Shown here: piece by piece, positions 47,874-58,530 of the stretch
Layout: every line of letters starts with the position of its first letter
Numbering within the stretch: the first letter of the stretch is position 1
Origin: Pseudoduganella violaceinigra DSM 15887
GTDB lineage: Bacteria; Pseudomonadota; Gammaproteobacteria; Burkholderiales; Burkholderiaceae_D
DNA length: 64,000 nt
Direction of reading: 5' to 3'
NCBI RefSeq assembly: GCF_000425385.1
Contig: NZ_AUDI01000001.1
Coordinates: 606,331-670,330 of the forward strand
Notes under the pieces: generated by a model
Seen by the model: the letters and a program-made list of their open reading frames with translations, nothing else
Told to the model about the DNA's origin: nothing
Databases searched by the model: none
Made by a program: the position numbers and the translations under genes

Positions 47874-49775
47874 TCATTTTCCCAGCATCCTGTAGCCAGC
47901 CACGCGCGCCCGTTCCTGACCGGACAAAGGCTCGGTGGCCACGTTCAGGCAGCGGCCGAGGAACTGCTCGGTCAAGGCCAGATAGTCTGCGCGCGCCCCT
48001 GTCAAACCGTGCCCTTCCTCCGGCATTTCAACGTAGGTGTAAGCGGGATCGGCTTCCAGCATCGCCTGGATGAAGGGCGCATTGCCCGCTGCCGGCGTAT
48101 TGGTATCCTTCGCGCCCTGCATATGCAGCAGGGGCAGCGACTTTAGCTGCTCGACGTGGTTCACCGCCGACATGGCCGCCAGCGCCGCGCGCTCCTGCGG
48201 CAAGCGGCTGTCGCCCGCACGCTCGATCAAGTCGGTGCGCTCGCCATTCCTGGCGATTGCCTCTTCAACAAAGCGCAGCTGATCCGCCGTCACAGAATCG
48301 ACCACCGCGCATTTGAATGGCGCCCCGTTGGCCGCCATGTTCAGCGCAAGGTAGGCACCGAAGCTCGTCCCCAGCACCGCCACGCGTGAGCGATCCACCG
48401 GATAATGCTCCATCACGTAGCTCAAGCCATCGCGCGCATCGCGCGGAATGCCCAGTCCCCACTGCTTGCGGTCCAACGCCTCGAACTGCTTGCCAAAGCC
48501 GCGCGAGCCACGGTAGTTAATTGTCGCTACGGCGATGCCGCGCGACAGCAGCCAATAGCGCTCCGTATCCAGCTCGGCAAAGTCGCGCATCGACGGCCCG
48601 CCATGCAGCTTCAGCACCAATGGGCAGGGCTTATTGCCGCATAACGCCGGATCCGGCATCGCGATATAGCCCCGCAGTGCAGGCTCGCCTTCGCGCTCGA
48701 TTGCGAAGTCCTGCATATCCCATTGCGCGAGCCTGGCGCCGCCCTGGCTCGCCAGCTGCAGCGGGCGCAGCTGGCCTTTTCCACGTTCATACAGGGCCCA
48801 TAACGGCGCACCGCGTTGCGCGCCGTACTTCACGATCCAGAACTTGTCGTTCGGCGAGCGGTCGGCGATATGGGGAAAGCCCCAGCCGGCCGCCGACAGG
48901 CGCTCCACATCCGGCCGCACCCGCTCATCCAGCACCGCCAGTTCAGGCTTGCCCCGTTCGACCTGCACCGCATCCGGCCGCAGATCGACCGGATTGAGGA
49001 TCACGCGCCGCACGTCGATGCCTGGCTGCTCATACATCACACGCTGGGCGCCGGTGCGCAGGTCCAGCTCCAACAGGGCAAGCGTTTCGCGCTCAACGGA
49101 GGACAGCATATAGGCCTTGCCTGCAGCCGTTACCGACACCAGTGCAGAGCCCTGGCGCTGGTCCGGCCCTGTCATATTGATTTCGCCTTTGCCGCCGTCG
49201 CCACCGAAGACCAGTGTTTGGCCGCCCCGGCCCGGCCGCAGCGCGAGGGAACCGTTGCCCCTCTCCTCCACCGGCACCAGCTTGCCTTCCCGGCCCACGT
49301 CAAGCACCGCGCCAGTGGCCGCGTTTCGATAACGGTACAGGGAGAACGCATAATTGTTGGCCGGCGTGCCAAGCGCCAGCATCACCTGCTCATTGGCCCC
49401 GGCCAGAACGCTGGCCTGGCCGGAATCCGGGTCGAGCCGGTAGACCAGGACACGGCCGGCGTGCTCGCCCGCCACCAGCAGTACATCGGCGGCTTCGGCG
49501 GCTTCGGCGGCTTCAGCGGACCAGCGGTACCAGTGCAGGCGCCCCAGGTCCAGCGTTACGGTCTTGGCGGGCTGGCCGGGCTGGTCGAGGCGCGTCAACA
49601 GCAACACGCCCGGATCGCCCCCGCCCTCGACCACCCATTTTCCGCTCGCACTGACCGCTGGGCGCGACGCCAGCGCCGCGGCGAAGATTTCCTTACGTGG
49701 TACCAGCGTGGCAGCGCTGGCGCTAGCGCTGCCGCTCAAAGCGCATAGCAACAGCGCGCCCCAGGCTTTATGCAT
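47874..49775 (-). CDS. S9-family prolyl oligopeptidase-like peptidase, exported
   Basis: The 633-residue protein has a signal peptide (MHKAWGALLLCALSGSASASA), an N-terminal beta-propeller-like region, and a C-terminal alpha/beta hydrolase domain. That domain has LKLHGGPSMRD, the nucleophile GTSFGAYLAL, the Asp region AKDTNTPAAG and the catalytic His in MPEEGHGLTGA. It would cleave short peptides in the periplasm. A TTG nine bases before this ATG has a better placed AAGGAG (spacing 5) and could be the true start. It is last in the operon with pcp, DUF979 and DUF969 (24-base gap). Confidence 0.88.
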   Translation of the reverse strand: MHKAWGALLLCALSGSASASAATLVPRKEIFAAALASRPAVSASGKWVVEGGGDPGVLLLTRLDQPGQPAKTVTLDLGRLHWYRWSAEAAEAAEAADVLLVAGEHAGRVLVYRLDPDSGQASVLAGANEQVMLALGTPANNYAFSLYRYRNAATGAVLDVGREGKLVPVEERGNGSLALRPGRGGQTLVFGGDGGKGEINMTGPDQRQGSALVSVTAAGKAYMLSSVERETLALLELDLRTGAQRVMYEQPGIDVRRVILNPVDLRPDAVQVERGKPELAVLDERVRPDVERLSAAGWGFPHIADRSPNDKFWIVKYGAQRGAPLWALYERGKGQLRPLQLASQGGARLAQWDMQDFAIEREGEPALRGYIAMPDPALCGNKPCPLVLKLHGGPSMRDFAELDTERYWLLSRGIAVATINYRGSRGFGKQFEALDRKQWGLGIPRDARDGLSYVMEHYPVDRSRVAVLGTSFGAYLALNMAANGAPFKCAVVDSVTADQLRFVEEAIARNGERTDLIERAGDSRLPQERAALAAMSAVNHVEQLKSLPLLHMQGAKDTNTPAAGNAPFIQAMLEADPAYTYVEMPEEGHGLTGARADYLALTEQFLGRCLNVATEPLSGQERARVAGYRMLGK

Positions 49776-49798
49776 CGGGAACAAAACAACTCCTTGGA

Positions 49799-50443
49799 TT
49801 AATGGGTGGCGCCGGCGCCGGCCGAAATATCGCCGGCCGTGGCCAGCGATGTGCGCACCGCGACCCGCAAGCCTTCCACCACCTGCGGCAGCGCCATGCT
49901 GGCGGTGCCGGGATGGCGCGCGGCCTGTTCCGGCAAATAGGGAATATGGATGAAGCCGGCCCGCATCCCGGGCCGGCCGGCCTGCAGGTGCATCAGGCCA
50001 TAGAACACATGATTGCAGACGAAGGTGCCCGCACTCTGCGACACCGAAGCCGGCATGCCGGCAGTGCGCAGCGCCTGGACGATGGCCTTGATCGGCAAGG
50101 TCGAGAAATACGCCGACGGGCCGCCCGCCACGATCGGCTGGTCCACCGGCTGCTTCTGGACATTGTCTTCGATCGGCGCGTCGTCGATATTGATCGCCAC
50201 GCGCTCCACCGAAAGGTCCAGCCGCCCGCCGGCCTGGCCGACAGCAATCACGAGCACCGGCTTGAGCTCCTCGATCGCGCCGCGCATGGTCTCGATGGCC
50301 GCGCCGAACGCGCAGGGCAGTTGGCGCGCCACGACGCGAAAGCCGCCTTCTTTCCAGCCATCGAGCGCACGCACAGCCTCCCATGCCGGATTGACCGGCT
50401 CCTTGTTGAATGGCTCAAAGCCGGTAAGCAGGACGGTTTTCAT
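49799..50443 (-). CDS. pcp: Pyroglutamyl-peptidase I
   Basis: The 214-residue C15 cysteine peptidase has [20 protein letters not shown], the Glu segment [14 protein letters not shown], the active Cys in [16 protein letters not shown] and the His in [11 protein letters not shown]. It removes N-terminal pyroglutamate from peptides. It overlaps the DUF979 gene by four bases (ATGA), a coupling often seen with DUF969/DUF979 pairs. Confidence 0.94.
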   Translation of the reverse strand: MKTVLLTGFEPFNKEPVNPAWEAVRALDGWKEGGFRVVARQLPCAFGAAIETMRGAIEELKPVLVIAVGQAGGRLDLSVERVAINIDDAPIEDNVQKQPVDQPIVAGGPSAYFSTLPIKAIVQALRTAGMPASVSQSAGTFVCNHVFYGLMHLQAGRPGMRAGFIHIPYLPEQAARHPGTASMALPQVVEGLRVAVRTSLATAGDISAGAGATH

Positions 50444-51396
50444 GCGTTCATCAAAAAATAGAGCAGGACGATATTAGCACCGAGCAGCGGCAGCGCCGTG
50501 CCCAGCTGCGCCTTGATGACGGCGTTCCGGTCCGGCAGGTCCAGCAATGCAGTGGGAATGATGTTGAAGTTGGCGGCCATCGGCGTCATCAAGGTTCCGC
50601 AGTAGGCGCTGAACATGCCGATCGCCGCCATCACCGCCGGGTTGGCGCCGAACTTCGCCACCAGCACCGGTACGCCAACCCCGCCCGCCATGACCGGAAA
50701 CGCGGCAAAACCGTTGCCCATCACGATGGTGAACAAGGCCATGCCGATACAGTAGACCGCCACCGCGGCCAGCTTCGAATCGAGGCCTATATAGGATGTC
50801 GTCACGTGCGCCACCGCCTTGCCGACGCCCGCCTCGGCGAACAACAGGCCGAGCACCGCCAGCATATGCGGCAGGACGATCGACCAGCTCATGGCGTCGA
50901 CCAGGCGGCGGGCCTCGCGTCCGGCCTGCAGCGGCGTCGAGCGCGTCATCCAGCAAGCCATGCCAACCGCAGCCACGGCAGCGCATCCGAGGCTGGCCAG
51001 CGTCAGGTGTTTCTGGTCCAGTACAAACCAGTCGCCGATGCGCACATCTTTCAGCAGCGTGGCGCCGGCCATCGTGACGGCCGGTATGACCAGGGCCGGC
51101 ACGAACAGCTTGTGCCCCAGGTTCGCAGCGCTGGCGCGGCGCGTCTCCTCGGCCGGCACGTCCGGCTTCCCGCTTCGCACCCCGCCGAAACCGGCCAGCA
51201 GCGCCATCACGACCATCGCCAGCCCTGCGGCGGAAGGCGCGATGCGATCGCCAAGCAGGTAGACCATGGCGTACAGCGCCCAGAACAGCCCCGTGGTCCA
51301 GCGGCGCGGGTTGCTGCGGTCGCGAAAGGACATCAGCGCAACCAGCGCCAGCATTGCGCCCAGCAGGTAATAGAAGAATTCGACGCGAACGATCAT
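50440..51396 (-). CDS. DUF979 integral membrane protein (probable transporter half)
   Basis: The 318-residue protein has about nine hydrophobic segments, including [62 protein letters not shown] and [28 protein letters not shown] and MTPMAANFN are conserved-looking loops. It belongs to the DUF979 family, which is nearly always next to DUF969 and pcp. I chose the ATG at 51396, overlapping the DUF969 stop. Uptake of pyroglutamate or its peptides is a reasonable inference, not proven by sequence. Confidence 0.85.
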   Translation of the reverse strand: MIVRVEFFYYLLGAMLALVALMSFRDRSNPRRWTTGLFWALYAMVYLLGDRIAPSAAGLAMVVMALLAGFGGVRSGKPDVPAEETRRASAANLGHKLFVPALVIPAVTMAGATLLKDVRIGDWFVLDQKHLTLASLGCAAVAAVGMACWMTRSTPLQAGREARRLVDAMSWSIVLPHMLAVLGLLFAEAGVGKAVAHVTTSYIGLDSKLAAVAVYCIGMALFTIVMGNGFAAFPVMAGGVGVPVLVAKFGANPAVMAAIGMFSAYCGTLMTPMAANFNIIPTALLDLPDRNAVIKAQLGTALPLLGANIVLLYFLMNA

Positions 51397-52085
51397 GCGG
51401 CGCCCAGGTAGCGGTCCATCCGCCTCAACCGCCAGGCATGGATGACGAATGCGCTGATAGCGGTTGGAATGCCCCACAGCGCCATCTGCAGCGGATCGAC
51501 TTCAATGCCCTCCGCACGCAGTACGGTCTGCATCAGCACGATGGCGCCGAAGGCGACAAAGATATCCTCGCCGAAGAACAGGCCGACATTGTCGGTGGCG
51601 GCCGCCATGGCGCGGATGCGATGCCGCTGCGCCTCGCCGAGCTCACTGCCGCTGGCTGCCAGGCGCGCTTCAGCAGCGCCTTCCGCCATCGGCGCCACGA
51701 CGGGGCGCACCATGTTCGGGTGGCCGCCCAGCGCGGTCAAGCCCAGCGCCGCCGACAGCTCGCGCACCGCCAGGTAGACGATCAAGAGACGCCCGGCCGT
51801 TGCCGAGCGCACGCGGGAAATGGTGGCCTGTGCATGCTCGCGCAAGCCAAAGCGCTCCAGCAAGCCGATCGCCGCCAACGGCAGCAGGTAAATCATCGGC
51901 AGGTTGCGCGTCTTGATGAATGCCGTGCCCAATGACGCCAGCAGTGTCTCGACCGGCATGAACGCGGCAAAGCCGGTGGTGAAGCAGGCAGCGGCAACCA
52001 CCAGCACCGGATTTAAACGCAGCAGGAATCCGAGTACGATCACGGCCACGCCAAGCAGCGGCCACAAATTGACGGCAGAATGCAT
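51393..52085 (-). CDS. DUF969 integral membrane protein (probable transporter half)
   Basis: The 230-residue protein has hydrophobic segments near its start (LWPLLGVAVIVLGFLLRL, VLVVAAACFTTGFAAF) and end (MALWGIPTAISAFVIHAW), with a conserved-looking ALGGHPNMVRPVVAPMAEGAA and ATDNVGLFFGEDIFVAFGAI. It is the DUF969 partner of DUF979 and the first gene of the operon 52085-47874. The two proteins may assemble into one membrane carrier. Confidence 0.85.
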   Translation of the reverse strand: MHSAVNLWPLLGVAVIVLGFLLRLNPVLVVAAACFTTGFAAFMPVETLLASLGTAFIKTRNLPMIYLLPLAAIGLLERFGLREHAQATISRVRSATAGRLLIVYLAVRELSAALGLTALGGHPNMVRPVVAPMAEGAAEARLAASGSELGEAQRHRIRAMAAATDNVGLFFGEDIFVAFGAIVLMQTVLRAEGIEVDPLQMALWGIPTAISAFVIHAWRLRRMDRYLGAA

Positions 52086-52116
52086 CGTTCACCTACAAAG
52101 GAAGAGCATACGATAT

Positions 52117-52143
52117 AAAAAAACGCGCACCGAAGTGCGCGTT
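52117..52143 (-). terminator. Intrinsic terminator after the TonB-dependent receptor gene
   Basis: On the minus strand the arms AACGCGCAC and GTGCGCGTT enclose a TTCG loop and are followed by a run of T (mirrored as the A-run ending at 52123). It lies 21 bp after the receptor stop and before the DUF969 start. Confidence 0.85.
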
Positions 52144-52163
52144 CTTGCAAGGCGATCAAGCGA

Positions 52164-54440
52164 TCAGAAGTTCGCCTTGAACTGCACGCCGTAGGTACGT
52201 GGTTCGTTGACGATACCGGTCAAGTTGTCGAAGTCGATCGCGCCCAGGGCCTGGATGCGGTTGGTGATGTTGCGGCCGTAAGCTGCCAGCTCGTACTTGC
52301 CGTCGTTCCAGCGATAGCCCACACGCAAACCGCCTTCCAGCAGTTTCTTGGCCGTGTACTCTTTGGCTTCATACAGGAAGAAGTTGTACGAGGTGCGGTA
52401 TGCCCAGTCGGTATAGGCGTAGATTTCGCCGTCACCCAGCGACTGGCTGTAACGCAGGGTGAAGTTATGCTGCCACTTCGGTGCGCGCGGCAGCGGGTTG
52501 CCGTCGATCAGGGCTACGGTGCCGCCGGAAATCGAAACAGTCGGATCCGTAATGGTGCAGCCGCTGGAAGGATTGTTGGCAAAGTTACCGCATGGCTGAA
52601 CGAACAGGTTTGGATCCTTGATCTTGGTGTCGTTGTAGCTGGTGCCGAAGGTCACAGCCCATGCATCGCTCAGATTGGCCTGCAGATCCAGCTCCACACC
52701 GCGGCCGGTCACCTTGTCGGCGTTGACCAGCTGGTTCATGTTGACCGAGCCGGAACCGGCGGTCAGCTGCTTGTCCTTCACGCGGTAGTTGAACACGGTG
52801 GCCGACATGCGCGCACGGCGATCGAACAGGTCCTGCTTGACGCCGAACTCCACCGACAGCGCTTTTTCGGCATCAGCCTGGGACGGCTTGGAATTCAGAT
52901 CGAACAGGCGGCCCTGCATCGAAGGCGCACGGTAGCCGGTTGCGACGCGGCCGAACACGTTGGTGTCCTTGTTCACGGTGTAGGTACCGCTCAAGTCCCA
53001 GCTTACGTTGTTCGACGTATCGTTCAGGGTGTTCACTGCGGACAGCGGCGGCTCGACGCGGGTGGCGACGAAGTCCTTCTTGTCCTTGGTGTAGCGCAGG
53101 CCGGCGCGCAGCTTGAAGGCTTCGTTCACGGTGTAGTTGACGGTGCCGAATGCCGCGTACGACTTCGCATCCTGTTGCTGGGTCGCATAGGCCGCGTTCT
53201 GCGGGTTACCCGGCGCGAACGAATTGAAGGAGATCGAATCGATCTGGATATGCTCGTCAAAGTAGAACACGCCGGCGATCCATTGCAGCGGGCCCTTGTA
53301 GTTCGACTCGACGCGGAATTCCTGCGACCACTGCTTATGGTCGGGAATCAGGTCGGCGGTTTCGACCGGGAACGGGATCGCGCCGGGACCGGCCGGCAGC
53401 ACCTGGCAGCTGCCGACGTTGCAGCCATAGCCGCCGTCCACGTCGCCGCGGCTGTAGAAGTCCAGCTTCTCGTAGCCGGTGATCGAGTGGAAGGTCAGGC
53501 CCGGGGTATCCCAGCGCAGACGCAGGTTGGCGCCCTTATTCTTCAGGTGCTGCTCATTGCCGCCATCGGTCGGGTAGGACTTGTAGTCGAAGTTGTCGAC
53601 CAGCTCATTGGTCCCCTTCTTCAGGATATTGGCGCGGAACAGGGTCGCATTACCGTCCATATCGCGCGCGTGCAGGTTCAGCAAGGCGCTGAAGTCCTTG
53701 TTAGGCTTGAGCAGGAACTGGATGCGGCCGGCGTTGTCCTTGTAGCCTTCGAAATCCTTGGTCGGCGCGTTTGGACGATCGTTGTGCACGCGGTCGCCGC
53801 GGTGCTGCGATTGCAGCGAGATGCGGGTCGCCAGCACGTCGTTGATCGGCATATTGAATGCGCCTTCATAATTGCGCACGCGGTCCTTGCCGATACCGAC
53901 GTTGACATAGCCTTCCTGGCGGAAGACCGGCTTGGCCGAGTCGAACTTGATCACGCCGGCCGGGGAGTTACGGCCGAACAGGGTGCCCTGCGGGCCGCGC
54001 AGCACTTCCACCTGGTCCACGTCGAACACCGGGAAGCCCTTCAGCATTGGATTTTCCTGCACGATGTCGTCCATCACCAGGCCGACCGGCTGGGAGGCGT
54101 TCAGGTCGAAGTCGGTGTTACCCAGGCCGCGGATGTAGAAACGCGGAAAGGTACGGCCATAGTCCGATTCCACGGAGACGGACGGCGAACGGCCGTTCAG
54201 GAAACGGATGTCCTGGCCGCCCGACGTCAGCACGTCCAGCTTCTCGCCCTTCAGGGTGGCGATCGCCATCGGCACATCCTTGATGTTTTCAGCGCGGCGC
54301 TGCGCCGTAACAATCACGGTCTCCAACTGGCCCGGCTTTTTGACTTCTTCGACGGTGGTTTCTTGCGCGCTTGCGTAGTGCAGGGGAAATGCGCTGGCGA
54401 CGGCCAGGGCGATCAGAGAGTGCTTGAGGCGTTTATCCAT
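52164..54440 (-). CDS. TonB-dependent outer-membrane receptor
   Basis: The 758-residue protein has a signal peptide (MDKRLKHSLIALAVASAF, cleavage near SAQ), a TonB-box-like ETVIVTAQRR, a plug domain (PRFYIRGLGN, VEVLRGPQGTLFGRNSPAGV) and a 22-strand-type beta barrel ending in an aromatic residue (VQFKANF). It imports a scarce substrate with energy from TonB. Its promoter region shares the 40-bp site found at punA/psuK and it is divergent from a BMP-type nucleoside transporter, so nucleosides or oligonucleotides are a plausible cargo. Automated tools would probably call it a siderophore receptor; nothing iron-related is near. Confidence 0.92.
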   Translation of the reverse strand: MDKRLKHSLIALAVASAFPLHYASAQETTVEEVKKPGQLETVIVTAQRRAENIKDVPMAIATLKGEKLDVLTSGGQDIRFLNGRSPSVSVESDYGRTFPRFYIRGLGNTDFDLNASQPVGLVMDDIVQENPMLKGFPVFDVDQVEVLRGPQGTLFGRNSPAGVIKFDSAKPVFRQEGYVNVGIGKDRVRNYEGAFNMPINDVLATRISLQSQHRGDRVHNDRPNAPTKDFEGYKDNAGRIQFLLKPNKDFSALLNLHARDMDGNATLFRANILKKGTNELVDNFDYKSYPTDGGNEQHLKNKGANLRLRWDTPGLTFHSITGYEKLDFYSRGDVDGGYGCNVGSCQVLPAGPGAIPFPVETADLIPDHKQWSQEFRVESNYKGPLQWIAGVFYFDEHIQIDSISFNSFAPGNPQNAAYATQQQDAKSYAAFGTVNYTVNEAFKLRAGLRYTKDKKDFVATRVEPPLSAVNTLNDTSNNVSWDLSGTYTVNKDTNVFGRVATGYRAPSMQGRLFDLNSKPSQADAEKALSVEFGVKQDLFDRRARMSATVFNYRVKDKQLTAGSGSVNMNQLVNADKVTGRGVELDLQANLSDAWAVTFGTSYNDTKIKDPNLFVQPCGNFANNPSSGCTITDPTVSISGGTVALIDGNPLPRAPKWQHNFTLRYSQSLGDGEIYAYTDWAYRTSYNFFLYEAKEYTAKKLLEGGLRVGYRWNDGKYELAAYGRNITNRIQALGAIDFDNLTGIVNEPRTYGVQFKANF

Positions 54441-54554
54441 ACCCGTTGTTCCAATCTTTAAATGAGATGAGAGGTAATGTTGCAATGGCGGAAATCCTAG
54501 CACGAAAGCCATTGCCCTCTATTTCCTGCAAGAAACATGCATTTAGTTGACGTT

Positions 54555-54594
54555 GATATAAATAAGAAAGTAAAAACGTATTTGCCATACATAT
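54555..54594. promoter_or_regulatory. Conserved 40-bp bidirectional control site, copy B (TonB receptor / bmpA)
   Basis: The reverse complement of this stretch equals copy A (44247-44286) at 36 of 40 positions; the four differences fall at positions 18, 19, 24 and 29 of the block. On the receptor side TTCTTA-17-TAAATG aligns with TTGTTA-17-TAAATA of psuK. The receptor start lies 114 bp away, the bmpA start 237 bp away. Confidence 0.75.
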
Positions 54595-54611
54595 CGTGCC
54601 TACTGCATAGT
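54582..54611 (+). promoter_or_regulatory. Promoter of the bmpA-ABC operon
   Basis: TTGCCA at 54582-54587, an 18-bp spacer and CATAGT at 54606-54611 match the punA promoter in hexamers and spacing. Transcription from here would give a leader of about 215 bases before the bmpA start. A nearer promoter for bmpA is not excluded. Confidence 0.55.
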
Positions 54612-54831
54612 AGTGAACCACGAATCCATGCCCTGATAAGCAGATTCGACTATGTGAACCTGTGTTTGCAGTTTGATTACGTGCTCAATATTTAATCAAG
54701 AGTACAGATAGAAAATTTGTATTAGTGTGTTGTTGGCAAGCTACAAGGTGCCGTGGCTTGCTTTGGCGCGAAAAAGCGGAACGAGGCACTCCATAAAAAT
54801 ATACAATAACGAACTTCGACGGAGCCCTTAC
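54612..54831 (+). other. Long untranslated leader region before bmpA
   Basis: This A/T-rich 220-bp stretch holds no convincing reading frame. The whole gene-free gap is 391 bp (54441-54831), its left part being the receptor leader and the 40-bp site. I looked for purine-riboswitch-like core elements and did not see them. Near its end, CCATAAAAATATACAATAAC could supply a second -10 element. The ribosome site is GACGGAG, ten bases before the ATG. Confidence 0.4.
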
Positions 54832-55830
54832 ATGAAAATCAAACAACTTAGCATGATGATCGCCGCAGTTGCGGTGGCAGCCAGCGCAAACGCGGCTGAT
54901 CCAAAGCTGGGCATCGTGTACGACGCTGGCGGCAAGTTCGACAAGTCGTTCAACCAGTCCGCTTTCGAAGGCGCGTCGCGCTTCTCGAAGGAAACCGGCA
55001 TCAAATTCATCGAAGTGCAAGCCAGCAGCGACACACAGGCTGAGCAGGTACTGCGCGGCCTGGCCCGCAAAAACCTGGACCTGATCGCCTCGATCGGCTT
55101 CGCCCAGACCCAGGCGGTGCAGAAAGTCGCCAAAGAATTCCCGAAAGTCCGCTTCGTTCTGATCGACGGCGTGGCACAAGGTAATAACATCGAATCCGTG
55201 ACGTTCAAGGAAGAAGAAGGTTCTTACCTGGTGGGCGTGGCGGCGGCCATGGCTTCCAAGTCCAAGAAACTGGGCTTCATCGGCGGTATCGACATCCCCC
55301 TGATCCGCACCTTCGCCTGCGGCTATGCCCAGGGCGCCAAGGCCACCGACAAGAAAACCGAAGTGATTTCCAATATGGTCGGCACCACCTCCGCCGCCTG
55401 GAACGATCCGGCCAAGGGCGGCGAGCTGGCACGCGCCCAGTTTGACCGCGGCGTGGACGTGGTATTCGCCGTGGCCGGCGGTTCCGGCATGGGCACCCTG
55501 CAGACTGCCAAGGAAAAAGGCAAGCTGTCGATCGGCGTGGACTCCAACCAGAACCACCTGTATCCGGGCTCCGTGCTCACCTCCATGGTCAAGCGCGTGG
55601 ACAACGCCGTGTACGACTCCTTCATGCAGATGAAAAACGGCACCTGGAAGGCCGGCGTCACCGCCAAGGGTCTGAAGGAAGGCGGCGTGGATTGGGCGCT
55701 GGACGAGAACAACCGCAAGGTCGTCACGCCAGAGATCGAGAAGAAGGTCTTGGGCGCGCGCAAGGACATCATCGATGGCAAAGTGAAGGTCATCGATATC
55801 CGCACCACCAACGCCGCCTGCCCGGCCTAA
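54832..55830 (+). CDS. bmpA: BMP-family nucleoside ABC transporter substrate-binding protein
   Basis: The 332-residue periplasmic protein has a signal peptide (MKIKQLSMMIAAVAVAASANA) and the PnrA/Med domain: LGIVYDAGGKFDKSFNQSAFEG, ASIGFAQTQAVQKVAKEFP, LVGVAAAMASKSKKLGFIGGIDIP and VFAVAGGSGMGTLQTAKEKG. Members bind purine or pyrimidine nucleosides. I chose the ATG at 54832 (preceded by GGAG) since the signal peptide begins there. It is the first gene of the four-gene transporter operon and is separated from the ATPase gene by a hairpin terminator. The symbol names the family, not a verified orthologue. Confidence 0.93.
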   Translation: MKIKQLSMMIAAVAVAASANAADPKLGIVYDAGGKFDKSFNQSAFEGASRFSKETGIKFIEVQASSDTQAEQVLRGLARKNLDLIASIGFAQTQAVQKVAKEFPKVRFVLIDGVAQGNNIESVTFKEEEGSYLVGVAAAMASKSKKLGFIGGIDIPLIRTFACGYAQGAKATDKKTEVISNMVGTTSAAWNDPAKGGELARAQFDRGVDVVFAVAGGSGMGTLQTAKEKGKLSIGVDSNQNHLYPGSVLTSMVKRVDNAVYDSFMQMKNGTWKAGVTAKGLKEGGVDWALDENNRKVVTPEIEKKVLGARKDIIDGKVKVIDIRTTNAACPA

Positions 55831-55850
55831 CAAGCAGTTCCATTAAAGAG

Positions 55851-55886
55851 AACGCGCCGACGGGGAATCCCGTCCGGCGCGTTTTT
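55851..55886 (+). terminator. Intra-operon terminator/attenuator after bmpA
   Basis: AACGCGCC-GACGGG and CCCGTC-CGGCGCGTT (one bulged base) form a strong hairpin followed by TTTTT. It lies 20 bp after the bmpA stop and 26 bp before the ATPase start. A partial terminator here would give more binding protein than transporter, a common arrangement for ABC uptake systems. Confidence 0.8.
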
Positions 55887-55911
55887 CAGTAAATAAGACC
55901 GAAAAATCCCT

Positions 55912-57441
<1,530 letters not shown>

Positions 57442-57443
57442 TC

Positions 57444-58526
57444 ATGACCACGAACGATATGCCACGCTGGGCAACCGGCTTTGTCCTGCCCATCCTGAAC
57501 CTGATGTCCGCCCTGCTGGTGTCCGCACTGGCGATCCACCTCATGGGCGAAGATCCGGTTGAATCGCTGAAGATCCTGATCAACAGCGCCATCGTCAACC
57601 CGGAAGGCCTGAGCTACACGCTGTTCTACGCCTCCACGCTCGTCTTCACCGGCTTGGCCGTGTCGATCGCGATGCAAGCGGGCTTGTTTAACATCGGCGC
57701 CGAAGGCCAGATGTATTTCGGCGGCCTTGGCCTGACCTTGGTCATGATTAACCTCGACGCCGTGCTGCCATGGTACCTGCTGATCCCGGCGGGCATGGTC
57801 GGCGCCGCCGTATTCGGTGCGCTGTGGGCTTACATTCCAGGCTACCTGCAAGCCAAGCGTGGCTCGCACATCGTGGTGACGACCATCATGTTCAATTTCA
57901 TCTGTGCTTCGCTGATGAACTTCGTGATCGTCAAATACCTGATTCCGGCCGGCGAGCAGAATACTGCCTCGCGCGTGTTCTCCGCCGCGGCGGAAATGCC
58001 CCGACTGAATGCTTGGTTCCCAATCCTGGGCGAAACCCCGCTCAATATCGGCTTCTTCTTCGCTATTATTGCGCTGGTCATTTATGGTGTAGTCATGTGG
58101 CGTTCCGCATGGGGCTACAAGGTACGCGCGCTGGGCCTGAATCAGCACGCAGCGCACTACGCCGGCGTCAAAATCAGCGCCATGATTATCATCATCATGC
58201 TGATTTCCGGAGGGTTGGCCGGCCTGGGGGCGGTCAACTCCATTATGGGATCGACGCACTACCTGTCGTTGAATTTTGTTGGCGGCGCGGGATTTGTCGG
58301 TATCGCGATCGCGCTGATGGGCCGTCAACACCCGGTCGGCATCTTCCTGTCGGCGGTATTGTTCGGCGCGTTAACCCAGGGCGGCTTCGACCTGTCGCTG
58401 GAAAAACCGAATATCCCGACCGAAACCTTCATCTTCATCCAGGGCTTGATCATCCTGTTCTGCGGCGCTATGGAAAACCTGTACGCCCCGCTCATCATCA
58501 AGCTGCTCAAATCGCGCAAGGGCTAA
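57444..58526 (+). CDS. Nucleoside ABC transporter permease 1
   Basis: The 360-residue protein of the BPD_transp_2 (NupP/BmpC-like) family has multiple membrane helices, beginning FVLPILNLMSALLVSALAIHLMG and including AMQAGLFNIGAEGQMYFGGL, YLQAKRGSHIVVTTIMFNFI and ISGGLAGLGAVNSIMG. GLFNIGAEGQ is a characteristic loop of nucleoside permeases of this type. It pairs with the second permease four bases downstream. Confidence 0.93.
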   Translation: MTTNDMPRWATGFVLPILNLMSALLVSALAIHLMGEDPVESLKILINSAIVNPEGLSYTLFYASTLVFTGLAVSIAMQAGLFNIGAEGQMYFGGLGLTLVMINLDAVLPWYLLIPAGMVGAAVFGALWAYIPGYLQAKRGSHIVVTTIMFNFICASLMNFVIVKYLIPAGEQNTASRVFSAAAEMPRLNAWFPILGETPLNIGFFFAIIALVIYGVVMWRSAWGYKVRALGLNQHAAHYAGVKISAMIIIIMLISGGLAGLGAVNSIMGSTHYLSLNFVGGAGFVGIAIALMGRQHPVGIFLSAVLFGALTQGGFDLSLEKPNIPTETFIFIQGLIILFCGAMENLYAPLIIKLLKSRKG

Positions 58527-58530
58527 GACC

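Noticed and set aside
49776..50384. Upstream extension of the S9 peptidase reading frame by about 200 codons
   Set aside because: The extension lies out of frame within pcp, which has all its catalytic motifs; the peptidase signal peptide begins at 49775 (or a TTG nine bases earlier).
52467..54461. A 664-codon open frame opposite the TonB-dependent receptor
   Set aside because: The receptor has a signal peptide, TonB box, plug and barrel motifs; the antisense frame has none and shows the typical His/Gln/Arg/Val bias.
54612..54831. Possible riboswitch in the bmpA leader
   Set aside because: BMP-type genes in some bacteria are under purine riboswitches, but I could not find the conserved three-way-junction core or pairing loops here; the 40-bp operator explains regulation better.
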